Source: Gordius sp. MW1 (taxonomy: Eukaryota; Nematomorpha; Gordioida; Gordea; Gordiidae). From it: a DNA stretch of 64,000 nucleotides. Below, piece after piece: positions 1 through 13,644 of the stretch (the stretch's first letter is position 1; each line of letters opens with the position of its first letter). The stretch covers positions 20,252,324-20,316,323 of the forward strand of contig OZ038531.1 of the NCBI GenBank assembly GCA_964036665.1, given 5' to 3'. The position numbers were made by a program, and so were the translations under genes. The notes under the pieces are model-generated. The model worked only from the letters and a program-made list of their open reading frames with translations, was not told the DNA's origin and did not search any database.

Positions 1-851
1 TAATGTGTGTTAAACCAAGTGTCTATATAACAAATCTGCCAAATTTATTTAGAAATAAATGGCTTTTAATAAGTCAAGTTTGAGCTAAAAATATTGTTTT
101 TTCGGTTGATTTTTTCTTGGTATCCTTTTTAAAAAGCCTTCATTTCTTTAAAAATGATATTTTTCACTGTTTTTTTAACTGCGTCTTGTAATATTTATTT
201 AATGTAATTATGATTAATTTTTGCGTGTATTTATATTTTGGTGTAAATTTAAGGGATAGGGTTGTAGCCGTTTTCGTTCAAGGTCCGGCTTGGCAATTCA
301 AAAGATGGCCTTGGGACGGAAATCCAGTTGAAATATTTTCTCGAAGTATGTGTGTAATTTGGTGTTGTACAACGTCCCTGCATTAGTTTTTCTATAAACA
401 TATTTTAATTAATAAATAATCACTTAAATCCTTCTTGAATTGAAAAGTAAGAATAATTGGTTTCAACAATCATTTAAAACACTTTTTCATTACCATTATT
501 ATACACTATACAACACAAAATTTCGTTTAAATGTGTTTTTGTTATTTTTTTTATTTTTTAACTCCTCTGAATATTTAATTAAATACGATTGTTCTTTTCG
601 AACAAATTAATTATTCCTTTGATTCGCTCTCATGTGAGCCTCCCTTTATTTGAACTGGTCTAGCAATTTTACATTTAACTCATCAAACGATTTTTTTTCT
701 GCTCTGAACTTGTGAAACTTACTGGCGGCTTATTCCTTCACCTATTAAATTATTTTAACATTCATCCGATAATCTTATAGAATAGCTCACCTTTTCTTGA
801 GTGCCTACCTTAATATTTGCGCGAGGGTTTCATAAAATTTAAGCCAAAAAA
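1..851. other. AT-rich gene-free stretch
   Basis: I see no convincing gene here. The ORFs are short and their residue use looks random. One coding-like run of about 25 codons ends in a TAA at 646 on the minus strand, but it has no recognisable family and no partner exon. Confidence 0.5.
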
Positions 852-1039
852 GTTGAAACTTTGACGGCTGCTTAAGGTGACTTCATTTGAAAGCAAAACC
901 AGACTAAAGTTTTTTGGTCTGGTTATGTTTAGTCGACCTTAAAGCTAAGTCGAAATTGGAAAAACAATTAGAGTCAACCTTGAGTCTCAGTTTAACCAAA
1001 GGGTAGACCACATAAAACCCAGCCATTCTTACAACACTA
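852..1039. mobile_element. hAT-like MITE, family 1, diverged copy
   Basis: The right end reads in reverse TAGTGTTGTAAGAATGGCTG, matching the terminal repeat of the better copies at 44011-44215 and 63238-63456. The left end near 852 (GTTGAAA...GACGGCTG) is a weaker match. The interior shares the family's GTCGAC-bearing motifs. I see no clear target duplication, so the left boundary is approximate. Confidence 0.5.
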
Positions 1040-2944
1040 TGATATAAAATGACTTTTTTGGCCAAAAACACATCTGATTTTCCTCCAAAATGTGACATTT
1101 CGAAGCTTGTTTTTCGTCATTTTTACTCGTTCCTTCTCGTCAAGTCAAAGCCTTTCACCTTAAATGGGACGAAATTAAACTCGATTCCAACGTGGCTAAA
1201 TGGGACGTTCACGTAATACTATTGAGCAGGACTAAGCGGCATTTAGATCGGGCATCTCTCCTCAAATTTTGGGAAGTTTTAGATAGGTAATTTACCTTGA
1301 ATACTTAAATTTTACCTTAAAAACAATTTTTTTTGTTAGTTTAGACAACTTTTTTCAATATTTATGGCCTATTGTAAATGATTTTAAAGGTTTTTATAAT
1401 GATAAACTATGCATACTTTGGTTAGGATATGCCTTTTTTGCTTAATTAAACTATTTTTCAAAGGTAATGCTAAAGTATCTGATGACTTAGCCAGTTTATA
1501 TCTTCAGCTCGGTATGAGATTGAGTTTTTTAAACACATTTTGTATATACAAGATTATAAACAGATTTATAGTATCAAAATTTCAAATATATTATGAGGTT
1601 AATAAATTTAAATAAAAATTGCATTTTTTATTATCTTATATATTTGTCCAATAGGTATACAGCCAAATTCAAGCCACATCTTAGGACTTAACTTTGGCTA
1701 CGACATTCAGAAAGATCTATTGAGGATAAATACATTTCGTATGCAGCGTTAATTACTTATATAATAACTTTTATACGTCTTTGTATTTTATATTAAATGT
1801 ATTTTTACGTTATATTATATATGCATTGGTGTACTATACTACCTAAAAATGAATAAATGTTACCCTAATTTTTGAAATTATTTTAAGATTTGTAAAAGGT
1901 TCTTTATACCAACTTAGTTATTTTATGACAAATAAAAATATTTTATTGTAGTTTTAGGCTATTTATGAAATATATATTGTGATTTTAGAAAAATATTAAT
2001 GATCTTGAAGAGGTCCTTGTTTTGTTTAGCGTTTTTGCTCTAAAACTTAGTAATAAATAGATTTATATACAATTGTGCAATGCCTTAGTAAATCTACCCG
2101 ACAATAATAATTGGTCAATTAATTTTTGTAAACAAAAGTAAGTATTTAGCATTACTTGTGTCTAAATATGACTAGTCGATTTAAAAATTTTGGAAAAATT
2201 AGGTACCTAAGTGAATGATGTTACCTAAAAGTGACAAAGAAAGGCCAAAAATTCAATTTTTTAAAATTGAATCACAAAAAGGAAAATTATGAACTATCTA
2301 ACACTAAGCGTGTTGACAGGTAACATTGACAAAAAAACATGTAAATGATTTATTGTTAAATTTTGCCCTTTCCCACACTTTTTGGGTTTAAAAATGAGGG
2401 AAAAAATTAATTTAGATCAAGATAATTGGTGAAAATCATAATATTTTAATATGAAAAAAAATTTAATTGATATTTCGCTTTTTTATCCCATCAAATTAAA
2501 AAGTATGGTAGGGGTTAAAATACATGTAACATTACGAATTTTTGTAAAGGAACATATTGCAACTTATATTTCATATTATCTTATTTAATAAATAACCGAT
2601 TTCTTAAATTTAAGATTAGATATAAAATAATATTTTTAATATTATGAAATTAATATCATTATCTACGAAATAATAAAATAGTTTAATTAAACAAATATTG
2701 GTTTTAACTGTGAAATCGAGTTGAACTAGTTTGAGCTAGTAAGGACTTCTATAGCCTACAAATGACAATTATGACAACTCTCACCAAAACAGACAAAAAA
2801 AACTTCTGTATTTTTTAGTCGAACATTTGAGGTCGACTAAATAAAACCCTTGCGTTTTTACCACATAGGTAACACTTAAGACTTCTATGAATTGGCATTG
2901 CTGGTTCAAATCTCGCTTGAATACTTATTTTATTTTGAAATTAG
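1040..2944. other. AT-rich gene-free stretch
   Basis: No gene, RNA gene or structured repeat stands out in this 1.9 kb. The 68-codon ORF at 1409-1615 has no family resemblance that I can see and is within chance for this base composition. Confidence 0.5.
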
Positions 2945-3125
2945 TTTCAGTTACTGAGCAACATTGAAATAAAAAATTGAACTAATGAATTAAATACTGA
3001 GCAAATAATTAAATTTATGAACATAAAATTCCTTACTGAGCATTTGAATATTTTACTGAGCGATTATTTTACTGAGCAAATGAATATTCTACTAAGAAAA
3101 AATTGAATTAAATATTGAGCACAAT
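2945..3125. repeat. Degenerate ACTGAGCA tandem repeat
   Basis: About seven irregular copies of a unit like TTACTGAGCAAATGAATATT occur. The pattern resembles in style, though not in sequence, the subterminal arrays of the MULE at 6890-9316, so it may be the end of a decayed element. Confidence 0.6.
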
Positions 3126-3540
3126 AAATTGTTCTCGTAAACTTTCAAGTCCTACTTTATTACTAAATGTATAGTAATTTTATTATAACCAAAAGATGGA
3201 ATGGATTACTTGGCGCTAAAAATTCGTTTATATATTATATAGAAGTTAATACGAATAACATTGGTAAATCAAAAGGTATTCATTCATACGTTTTAATTAA
3301 TATCTAAATGAAATCAATATCGAGTAAACAGAAAACTAAATGTCATCATAAATATACTAAGATTTTAAAGGCCATAAAGAAATTAAAATGTTAAATAGCC
3401 CAGAAAAAAAATAAAAACTTGAGTTATGCAATCAAAGTCGTGCTCAGTATATTTAGATTGAGATTTATTGCTTCTTTTAACTTATATTCTAAATACATGG
3501 ACCAAAAACTATAGCTATCGTTTCTCAGTAATTTTTGGTG

Positions 3541-3880
3541 TAGAGCCCTGCAAATGGAATTTCTTCGTTCGGCCCGTCACTTTTTATTTTGCCCGAGATT
3601 TTTTTTACTCAGGACCTACCCCCGAGCCCGGCCAGACTTTTTTGAAATGTAAATTTATAAAAATTTTATTTAGAATACCCACACGCACCTGTCATTCAAC
3701 ATAAAACTATTTTGTCCCTCTAAATAGCCTAATCAATAACAAAATTGGTAAAGCGGTTTAAAAAATCTTTTAGCTAGATTTTGCTTCGGGCCGGGCTCGG
3801 GCCTCAAGTTGACCCATCAGGCCCGACTCGAGGCCCGATTAAATTTTAATTTTGGCCTAGACGGCCCGTGCAGGGCTCTA
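3541..3880. mobile_element. Small DNA-transposon-like element rich in GGCCCG
   Basis: A 340-bp block begins TAGAGCCCTGCA and ends TGCAGGGCTCTA, a perfect 12-bp inverted terminal repeat. It contains unusual G+C-rich patches (GGGCCGGGCTCGGGCC) in an AT-rich background. A related copy in the opposite orientation lies at about 53405-53617. No coding capacity is visible, and the flanks show no obvious target duplication. Confidence 0.6.
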
Positions 3881-5532
3881 GGTTCAACTTTAATTGGATT
3901 ACTTTTTATTAATTTATTCCGCGAATAAATTAGTATTGGTTATGATAGGCAGACGGGGCCCGCCCATAAACCTCTTATACTCATTCGCCCAGCTAGATAT
4001 CGTTAAAGAAATATTTTTAAGGCTTAATTATTAAGTCGACCCCAAACGCCCGGCATATTTAACATTTTAAAAACAAATTGAATAAAAAATGTAGTTTTTC
4101 AAATAAAATTTGGCGTAAAGAGATATCAAATACAATTTGTATTAAATTATTTTAAAAAATATACTTTTAATGTGTAAAAAGATTTCGAAAATTTAGTAAA
4201 TGCCATAAGTTTACTCGAACCATAAGGTTTAGTAGCTTGTGGGTAGAAATAGCAACATTTATTTAAAACCATTTCAATCCATTATTAAACCAGCAAAAAA
4301 TGTTAAAATTTTATATTTTTTTGCGCGTTTTTATAGTTCTTTAGTCGTGAATGTAATTTTTTATATCGTTTCAATAAATATTTTAACACGTTAAAAAATT
4401 AATGTTAATAAGAAGTTAATAACAATATCCTAATCTAAACTATTTAAACCCTTTTAAAATCCCATTTGGCCCGCCCGTGTAGGGATTTTAAAATCATGAT
4501 GGCACTTTTCCAAGTTTATTAGTCGTCTTCCACTATTCATAAAACTATAATACATAATTAGTACATCCTTTAATTTATATATTAATGAGAACCCAGCTAT
4601 TTTCTCATGTGAGGTTTGTGTAAATAAAAGTAAGGGGGGGGGGGTTATAAATAGCGTCCGGTGAATAAAATTTAAGATAAATAACATTGATTGAAACGCG
4701 AACAACAAATTGTGATCATTTAACGAGGGTTAGGAGGTTAGGGTTGGGATAAATGCATTCGCAAATTCGTATTGTACATAATACAAGTCCTTTCAACAGT
4801 ATATAACAAACATTCCCATTTCGCTCTTTATATCAAAGTTCCTACAAATCCTAAGAAGGGTTGCGTTGAGTTGTGTGCATTTGTGGTGTGGGGCTGGTAT
4901 GGAGTTTTTCCTCATTCGATATTGATGTTTTTGAATTTTATGTAAAGTTCTAGCTTGGTCTAAAAAGCAAAAATATAAGAAAAAAATAATAATTATTTTG
5001 AAATAAACCCCAGAACTTATAGAATGATAACATATATTGAGATTGTGTTGGTAAAGAAATAATAGGCTGAAGACCTCAGTTATTATTGAATTAAGTAAAT
5101 TCTTAAGTAAATTAAGTAGAATTAACTTATGACTAAATTAATTTTTATCGGATCTAGTTTAATAGAAAAAAGCTGAACTTATTAATTTTTAAAGGGGTTG
5201 GTTGAGAAAGATTTGGGGCAAAATAATTTCTATTTAAAAGCCAACCGAGCCTCCAAAAGTTTTATACCTCACTACTATGTACAAGTAACTTATAGAAAGC
5301 TAATCAAACAATAAAAAGGCCCCCCCCCTGAAAAAAGAACTCAATATATAATTAACTATGGAGGCCAGGTCGAGGTCAATGAAGATAAAAGTTAGTAGCT
5401 TTTTACGAAGCGATTGATGCCCGAATATATATTTTAAAGTTTTTTCCCCCATTAAAGTCAATGTATATATTCTATAAATACTTCATCTCTCTATTTAAAA
5501 TTATAATTTTATGGGGAATTTGGTAAAAAAAA
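3881..5532. other. Downstream flank of Kelch copy A
   Basis: No gene is visible. From about 4420 the sequence matches the flank downstream of Kelch copy B (about 46120-46845) in several blocks, for example GATGGCACTTTT, GCGTTGAGTTGTGTGCATTT and TTGGTCTAAAAAGCAAA. The duplication therefore extends beyond the coding exons. A run of G residues lies at 4634-4644. Confidence 0.55.
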
Positions 5533-5689
5533 TTAAACTAAAAGCACTTTAAGCGTTAGACAAGTGAGACCGTCCGTGGGAGTAGCTAAAGTGCCAACGA
5601 ATTTCCATTCATTGAGATGTGGATCATATTCCTCTATAGAATCGTGATATCTAAAATACAAAAAATACTTTATACATATCTTTATAAAA

Positions 5690-6362
5690 ATAATATTTTT
5701 TTCGGCCGTTAAAATTTTCAAAAATTTGCTATTTAAACAGTATTATTTTGAGGGAAAATTTAATGCAGTATTTTTTTTTTTTAAATCGATAGAAGTTTTA
5801 TCAATGTTTAATAATATTATAAGATGGCTAAATGAGTAAAAAAACCAATTTTGGAGGGTCATTTTGGCGCCAAATAAATAAAATACCGTTTCTAGCAATT
5901 TATGACCACTTCAAGATGGCCGCCCAACTTTCTCTTTTATTTAATTTGATTAATAGGTAGTATAAAACATTTGTCTCAAATTTGAAACGGTTTGAGAGGG
6001 TTCAACAGTAGTTATGCCATATTGGCCATTTCGGCCATTATGAGATGACCAATCGACAAAAAAAATTTTTTGGATTTTTTCCCTATGGAGATAGGTCTTA
6101 CCTATTACTACAACAAGATTCTATGATTTGGGGGCCAATAATTTATGAATTTTATTGAATATAGCGTCACAACCCGATTTTTTGAATGGCCGATTTTCGA
6201 CCTTTGAGAGCACACAACTCGGAAAGTAGTGGCCCAAATGAGCTAAAATTTTCGGAAATTAATAATTTTACTAGTTTTAACATTTCCACCAAATTTTATA
6301 AAATTCTGAGGGGGTCGGCCGAAAAACGCCTTTTTATGATCGATTTGACATGGAATGTCCCT
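5690..6362. repeat. Dispersed repeat inserted in the last intron of Kelch copy A
   Basis: Copy B lacks this block: its intron runs from CATATCTTTATA straight into TAAGAAACAATTCAACGC near 46995. A related sequence sits in a different intron of copy B (about 50985-51476), sharing AAGATGGCCGCCCAACTTT and GAGGGGGTCGGCC and ending GAATGTCCCTATA. It is therefore a mobile or dispersed repeat, not part of the gene. I see no coding capacity and could not define its left terminus. Confidence 0.55.
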
Positions 6363-6719
6363 ATAAGAAACTATTCAACGCATATCTTAATTTTAAACCT
6401 TATTCCAGTATCAAATTAAGCAAACCAAGCTATACATTTTTTGGCTTGATGTTAAGCGAATCAAAAACAAATTTAATACATTCGAACACGATAAAACGTA
6501 ATTCTTTCAAATCTCACTTTTTCCCCCATTTTTCAATAGAGTTCCGAAAAACAAAGTTTGTGTTCCAGTTACAAATCTCTCCATATATAACTCGTCATGA
6601 GCGTAGCAAGCATTGAAATTAGAGGGGGGGGGGAATAATGATTTAGGGAGGAGCAAAATGAACATTTTTTCAAATTTTAGCCATTATTCTAATAAATTTC
6701 AACAAATTTTCGGATTTAG

Positions 6720-6763
6720 AGGGGATCAGCCGCCCTTCCCTGCCCCCCCCAGGCGACGCCCAT
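6720..6763. repeat. G/C-tract dispersed repeat ending CGCCCATG
   Basis: A short block with GAGGGGATCAGCCGCCC, a C run and GACGCCCATG. Relatives lie at 23995-24040, 37648-38204 and 48420-48475. They look like ends of a small element with a CATGGGCGTAGCC terminus and poly-G/C tracts. Confidence 0.45.
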
Positions 6764-6889
6764 GATATTCGTGTATTTTGTCAATCAAGACAAAAAAATT
6801 CAAGTATTAAAATTTATGATAAAAATAAAGGAGGGATTCTTATATATTTCTGGGTATGTTTATTATTCACTTTTCATAATCATTTTTCA

Positions 6890-7170
6890 CAACAAATTAT
6901 TTGCTAGGTATTTTATTCAAATTTTGCTAAATATTTTATTCGTTTGTTAAGTATTTTATTCGTTTGCTAAATATTTAAATAATGCTAAGTATTTTATTCA
7001 TTTGCTAAGTATTTAAATAAATTTTGCTAAGTTTATTGTTTTGCTAAGTATTTAAATTATTGCTAAGTATTTAAATATATTATGCTAAGTATTTAAATAA
7101 ATTGTGCAAAGTATTTAAATTATTTGCTAAGTTTTTAAATAAATTATGCTAAGTATTCAAAAGATTTTAT
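6890..7170 (+). repeat. Left subterminal array of MULE-1
   Basis: About a dozen degenerate copies of TTGCTAAGTATTTAAATAA, each about 20-28 bp, in tandem. They are inverted with respect to the array at 8870-9316. Confidence 0.8.
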
Positions 7171-7270
7171 AAATTTAAAAAAAAATTAAGCTGTCTGTTT
7201 TTATATAACATTTAATATGACATTGTGATCGACCAATAACTGGCGTTCTTGGAGGAATGCATAAAAGTGT

Positions 7271-8569
7271 ATTACAGGTTGTTATAAATTTAGATGTAAT
7301 CAAGTAAAGTTTCATGGAATGCAATGCGAAGCACGATGTTTTTTGCTTTATGAATCAACATCAGAAAGAGTTATTGTGTATAATGCTAATTCTTTGCACA
7401 CCCATCCATCTACTCCCTCAAACTTGAGTAAAATCGATGATTCTGTTAAAAGTGAAGTCCATCGTATGTTTGAATTGGGTCTAAAACCGAAATCCATATT
7501 AGACAACATCAATAAGATGAATCTGCCATTACCCTCAATGCCTCAATTGAGAAATTTTTTGACAACACCCAGGAAAATAAAGGACGGTGCCTAAAATATA
7601 AGCTTAGGGGAACTAGAATTCTGGCTAAGTGAAAATTCGTCAATTCCTTTCGAAGGGGAACTCCCTACATAGTTGCCTATGAAGCATCTAACGAAGATGG
7701 AAGATTCAAATTTTTTATTTCAACCAAAAGGTAAAAAGAAATAGTTACTGTTTGTTTTATATATTTTTTAGGTTGCTATTAAACTCCCACCTTTCAGAAG
7801 TATTGCATGCTGATGCTACTTATAAAATTATGTTAATGCTTTTAAAGCTGTCTTTTGGGATAAAATGGTTGTGGTATGCTTGGCTCATGTCAGAAGAAAC
7901 AGCAAAAAAGTACTTCACTCAAAATTTATAATTATATTATTCTGGAATAGGTGATGTTAGTTGACAAGCACTATCAAGATGAATTAATTGAAGACATTTG
8001 ACAAGCTACAACTTTGTCAGAATGAAAATGTTTTTCTGAAAGTAACAAAATTTTTCCTTCTGAAATGGGTTATCAAAATACCTACATTTATTGATTATTT
8101 TAAGAAGGAATGAATAAATAAGAATACATGGTACACTGATGATATGGTTAAAAAGTGGTCTGTATATTACAAATTACAACAAGTTACAATATCATCTTCT
8201 CCAACAATCTCAACAAAGCTTTGGACAGAAAGCTACCAATGGGCAAAGCTCAACAAAAATGCCATAATGTACAAAAATAATAATAAGAAAGTTTATGTTG
8301 TACCAGCCAAAATAAGTCAATCAATAAATCAGGATAAAAGAATCAGGAGGATTTCAAAAAGCAAAATTTTAAGGCCTGATCTAAAACATTCCTCGAAGAA
8401 AGCCATATGTGGCCTCATTTCACAATAATTTCATCTGCAAGCATGTAATAGGGTTAGCTCTAACGCTAAAATTATGCAAACCGCTATGGAAGCCAAAAAT
8501 GTCACATTAGGAGAAAAAAGAAGACGTGGAAGACCTTCTAAAGCTAAAAAAGCTTTGATAGTCCAATAA
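7271..8569 (+). pseudogene. MULE-1 transposase, degraded
   Basis: The first open part (7271-7594) has the Cys-rich zinc-finger-like start common in animal MULE proteins (YKFRCNQVKFHGMQCEARC, then HTH at the end of the module). Further on, HADATYK near 7807 fits the region around the first catalytic Asp of the MULE DDE domain. A basic tail near 8515-8566 contains an AT-hook-like RRRGRPSK core followed by a TAA. Several stops and frameshifts separate these pieces, so no intact protein is made. It lies between the two subterminal arrays. The family call is secure; catalytic competence is lost. Confidence 0.7.
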
Positions 8570-8869
8570 ATATATATACAAGCCACCATTATTATAATTA
8601 TATATTGGAGTTGAATGAAATCTCTATCAATTATCCTATTGGCTATTTAGATTATTTTATATGTGAAGTCATTATAAGAACATGAAGGGTATTTCTTCAC
8701 CTAGAAATAAAGAATCATAATTTTTTTTATTCAAATCTAAAATAAATTATTTTTTATATTATAACAATATAAAATTGAAATATTATATTTTTCAACTATA
8801 AATTTTGGTAATTCATTAAAATAATTCCCATTAAAACTTAACTTCAAATTTGATCACTTTTTTGTGTCA

Positions 8870-9316
8870 TAAATAAAACTTTGAATTAAAAAACTTAGTA
8901 TTTTAAAGTAATAACTAAGCACTTCAAAATAGAAAACCTAGCATTTTTAAAAATTAAACATTTTCTTTGAAATTATTACCATTAAAACTTTGTCCTTTTT
9001 AGCTTTAAAACCTTATTATCTTATATTTTTTTAATACTCAGCATTTTGAATAAAATTCATAATTTTGATTTTTTAAATAAAATACTTAGTATTTTAATAA
9101 ATTAGTATATCGAAATAAAAACTTTGCAATTTAATAATAAAAACTAAACATTTAAAAATAAAAAACTTAGCATTTAAAAATAAAAAACTTAGCATTTAAA
9201 ATACTTAGCATAAAATACTTAGCGTTTTTTAATAGAATACTTAGCACTTTAATTAAAATACTTAGCATAAATTACTTAGCAATTTGTAATTATTTACTTA
9301 GGAGTTAAATACCACC
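8870..9316 (-). repeat. Right subterminal array of MULE-1
   Basis: About fifteen degenerate copies of AAAATACTTAGCATTT, the reverse complement of the left array unit. Together they make long, repeat-built terminal inverted regions. Confidence 0.8.
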
Positions 9317-12300
9317 AATCCCTTTTTCCCCCAAAAACGTATATTTTGCCCAGGGCTGTGGTAACTGCAGCTCTGCCCCGTTTTTCTTTCATAGCAACAG
9401 GACGGTTCCTTCTGATTCTGTAGTTATCAAGGTATTGGACATCCTATTTGTCAATTTGTCGGATTCGATGTAGCCACCTAACGTATCGAATAATGCGGAT
9501 AAACTAAATTATATTTGCCAAGTTTTTTGCTACGAATCCCAAGTTTTACATGTCAGCGTTTATAATATTTCTACAAATGTATAAATATCCAAAAAGAGGC
9601 GAAGGTTAGGAATAACGTAAAATTACACAAATGTTAAAATACCGAATTGTCATTTATTAATAAATTTCCGTTTGTTAAATTCAAATAATGCGTCCGTTCA
9701 TTAAAAACCTAAGTAGAAAAGCTCGAAAAACACTAATATTTCCAATTTTAAAAATAAAAAGGGATTTACCAATAACATATATTTTATTGTTGAGAACAGT
9801 AACGCAAGCGCCATATTTCCTGATTGGCATGGGAGCTAGAGTGCTCTACTCATCTTTTTTAGGGTCGTACATGTAGACGCAATTGCTGCAATTCTCAGCT
9901 TCTCGAAGGCCTCCTAAAAAAAGTTGAAATAAACAAAAACAAAAAATTACCGAGAAGCAATTAAAATTGAATTTTAAAATGAGTGCGTCAATAAAAATAA
10001 TTAAAAAACCCAAATTGACGATACAAGTTTCGCTTGAACATAAACCTTCGAAATTACTTTAAAACAGAAAAAAGTTGAAACACATTTGTCTACTTTAAAA
10101 TAACAATTCTTTGTGTATAAATCATTTTTTTAAATGACTGAAAACAAACTAGATGAATCTAAAAGGTCGATAGGCGGTCGGTAAACTGTAATAATAGCCA
10201 ATTACAGGGAAATTTATCTACAATTCAATAACTACCTATATTTCAACAAATAAAGACTTACATTAACATCTAAGAAATAAACGCTAAAAAACAGAGAAAT
10301 TTAAAAATATTTTTATGGGAGCAATATCGGACTGTTTTTCAAATATCTATAATACTTAACTTTTTTTATTTATTATTTAATTCATCTTCACAAAATAAGT
10401 ATTTTTGTATTTTTATAAATGTTATAAATAAATGAATTTAATTTACCTAAAACGTAAAGTAAACCCCGGTGCGTAGTTAGGCCTAAGCTAGAGAGAGGTT
10501 CGGGCAAGGGGGCCATTTGCCGCCAAACATTAGCTCGAGGGTCATATTTTTCCAAAGATTCTAATCTTACCCTAGCCGATGAATCCCATCCACCCACGGC
10601 GTATATAAAACCGTCCAAGTATACGAATCCTAAACAGGAGAAGAAAGAAAATATAATAATTTGCCAAGTTTTTTTTAGTAACAATGCCAAGTATCGCTTT
10701 TAATGTCTTTTAAATATTAGACTGCAAATTTTTGTAATAAATTTTTTGCCAGGTCAGCTAATATAAAATATTGACACAAAAATAGCTCAATAATTTTTAA
10801 GACAAAATTGAGCGTATCATTATAGGGCCTCAAGCTTACTAAAAAATGCATAAATCTAATAGCTTAAGTTACTAAAAAACTTAATAGCTTTCTAGGTTTA
10901 GCCAGGGAGGGGCAGCTCCCCCCTATAATAAAAAAACTATCTTTCATTTTAAACGATTAATAATAAAATAAAAAATTTGTCAAAACTCAACTAATATTTA
11001 CGCGAATGACTCTTGAAATCAACATTAAAAAATTATCAAAAATTGAAAAAAATTAGTTAGTAAACTTGGTGTAAATATCTACCTAATGACATCCTGGATT
11101 TATCCATCATAGGTAATTCTTGCCACACGTCAAAGAAAAATTCGTATCTCCACAGCCCTGCATTAGTTGATCCGTCTGGAAATTCTCCACCAGCCATGTA
11201 GAGGTATCGACCTTCTAAGGCACCAGCGAATTTTATCGAAAAAAATTAAACGTAACATTTTACATTGATAAAATTTTTTAAATTAATTGCTATGCAATTG
11301 AGCTCGTTTTTAGTTGTCCCGTCCCTCCTGTCCCACTTGGGCTTCAATTGCTATATAATGGATATGATTCTATGAAGATTTTTTTGCTTCGTCATAAAGC
11401 CTAGCTAAAGATCGCTGGTTCGTTTTATAATTTTTTTTTAATATTTGTATTTAATTTTATGTTGCAACTAAAGAGTGATCAAAAAATGCATCAAATTTGC
11501 CTTAGAAAAGTTTTTCTACCCATTTATACTAACATTGTCTAAATTACCCCAAAATTTACAAGGCAACCGTGAATGTATCTTAAAACCTATTACACCAAAT
11601 TTAAACCCCTAAATTATGACACAGGCAGCCCAACGTTAAAATCAGAGTAAAATTAAATTGCCAAGTTTTATCGCGATTTTGCCAAGTTCCCTCCCCCCGT
11701 CCCGAATTTGGTGTACAATTACCGGCGGTAACGAGGCCGTTTTTGCTAATGGCGAAGGGGAGACAAGAGAATGTTCGCCATTCATTGACACTCGGATCAA
11801 AACTTTTCATGCCTCTAGGCACAACTTTATCATCCTCTCCACCAGTTATAATTATTATGTCCAACAAACCTTCATGTAAAAATGGAGATATTTTCAAGAT
11901 AAGATTTTAGAAAGTTAAAATAGATGTAGGAATAAAATTATATTATTTAATAAAAATTATTGAAAATCAATTATTTTTTTTAAGGCATTTTAGAAATTTC
12001 ACGTGTAAGCTATATGATGCCCAAAATGAATGTCTTTTTTTAATTGTAATTCTTTTTTACCAAAATTGGCATTCATAAAACTAAACTTATTAAAGAAACA
12101 AATTTTGAGAGAATAATAAAAGACTTTTGTAAAAAATATTCAATTTATAATATAATTTTTACATAGTACAATGAGCAAAAAGATCTAATTACAAATTTAA
12201 AAACATTTTTAATAAAAATCTACAAAAGCATGTTAGAAGAATCTTTATTATATAATACCAAATGCTTTTCTAGGTTCGGTATTTAGCAGAGGAAAATATC

Positions 12301-13644
12301 TATGACATTTGAGTAACTGATAAGTTTTAGCTTGGTTGATTATTTGCTGACACCTAGGGTCATCCTGTACAGCTTTACAATTCTCGATACAATCGTGAAT
12401 GAAATAGGCATCCATATAGCACATTCTCAACTAAAAATATTATTACAACTTTTTTCAATAACATGGTAAAACACTACAATGATAGACATTTTTTAAAATT
12501 AGATGATATTTATGAAATGAATGAAAAAAATTGGACTTGATATATATTTTGATATAAAGATTCTTAATTACTCTTATATTAAACTGGTAAATATTGTTGG
12601 ATATATAAGAAGTGTTATTTTATAAAATTAAATATATTACAAACACTATCACTCTTATAACATTCGATTCGATTAGTTTAAATAAAGTATTATTCGGATT
12701 CAACAAATATGTATAAATTTTAATGCAAAAAAACATAGAGCTTAGTTTATGTTAGCATTTCCCACGTTATGTAAAACACCAATTAAAAAATTGGAGATAA
12801 AAAACATATGAGATTGCAATGGTGATATAATGTACCCAACCCTTATGTTTTGGTTCATAAAATTGATGTTGAATGTTTTCAAAGTGGTGTAGGCAAAAAA
12901 TATGGAGATTTAAATATGCGAGACAATAAAAATATTTATAATAGACCCTTCAAATTATTATTAATTAATTCTTTATAAAAATATCATTTTCATAAAATTC
13001 GTAGTAAGTATGAATAAATAATACAATCAAGTTCAGTTATTAATTGTAACCAATAATTACTTGGGATAGCAAAATGAAAAAATCAATTTTTCTATTTTCA
13101 TAATCATGATTGAGCCACAATATTATAGCTTCATATAGATCTTCTTTTTTGGGTATATATAAATCTTCATCTGATATTAGTTCTAATATTATAAGGCTAG
13201 TACATAACTAAATTTAAAAATACCTAATAATTTTCTTGCTTCTAAAGTTAAAAATTCTTAATACTTAACAACTTTTAGAAAATTAAATAAAATTTTTTTT
13301 TTAGAACTATTTTGCAAATCCTGACAATTGTGGGCCTCAGCAAAACAATGTATACCAATGCAATTTCATCCATGTGTTGATTTAAAAAAGTGCAACAAGC
13401 ATCCCTTATTGATATGAATTGTAACAAATTAGCTGCAGATAAAAGATTTTGTACATTGGTTTTGGTTATTGTAACCTTTTAAATATTATTGAGTAATATA
13501 TAAGAAATCAACTACTTTTGACGTGTAAGCATAATCAAGTAAGAGATTAAATATATTTAAATCAATTCCATGAATTTGTATTCTATTTTTTGAGCTTTCA
13601 GATAGATTGCAAGTAAACATAGTTTGAAAGTAGTAGCTCGCTGC

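Larger units (their letters stand above)
6890..9316 (+). mobile_element. Mutator-like element (MULE-1) inserted in a Kelch exon
   Basis: The 2.43-kb insert is bounded by an imperfect direct repeat: AATCATTTTTC at 6879-6889 and AATCCCTTTTTC at 9317-9328. Copy B has the uninterrupted site (CATAATCTTCTTCTCCCCC near 48086-48104). Both ends are made of repeats in inverted orientation: TGCTAAGTATTTAAAT on the left and its reverse complement on the right. The interior encodes a broken MULE transposase on the plus strand. A target duplication of about 9-11 bp is usual for Mutator elements. Confidence 0.8.

Noticed and set aside
646..720. Possible last exon (KFHKFRAEKKSFDELNVKLL) on the minus strand
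   Set aside because: About 25 codons, no family, no partner exon; a chance ORF is as likely.
2870..2935. tRNA-like B-box (GGTTCAAATC)
   Set aside because: No acceptor stem, D-arm or anticodon arm could be formed around it.
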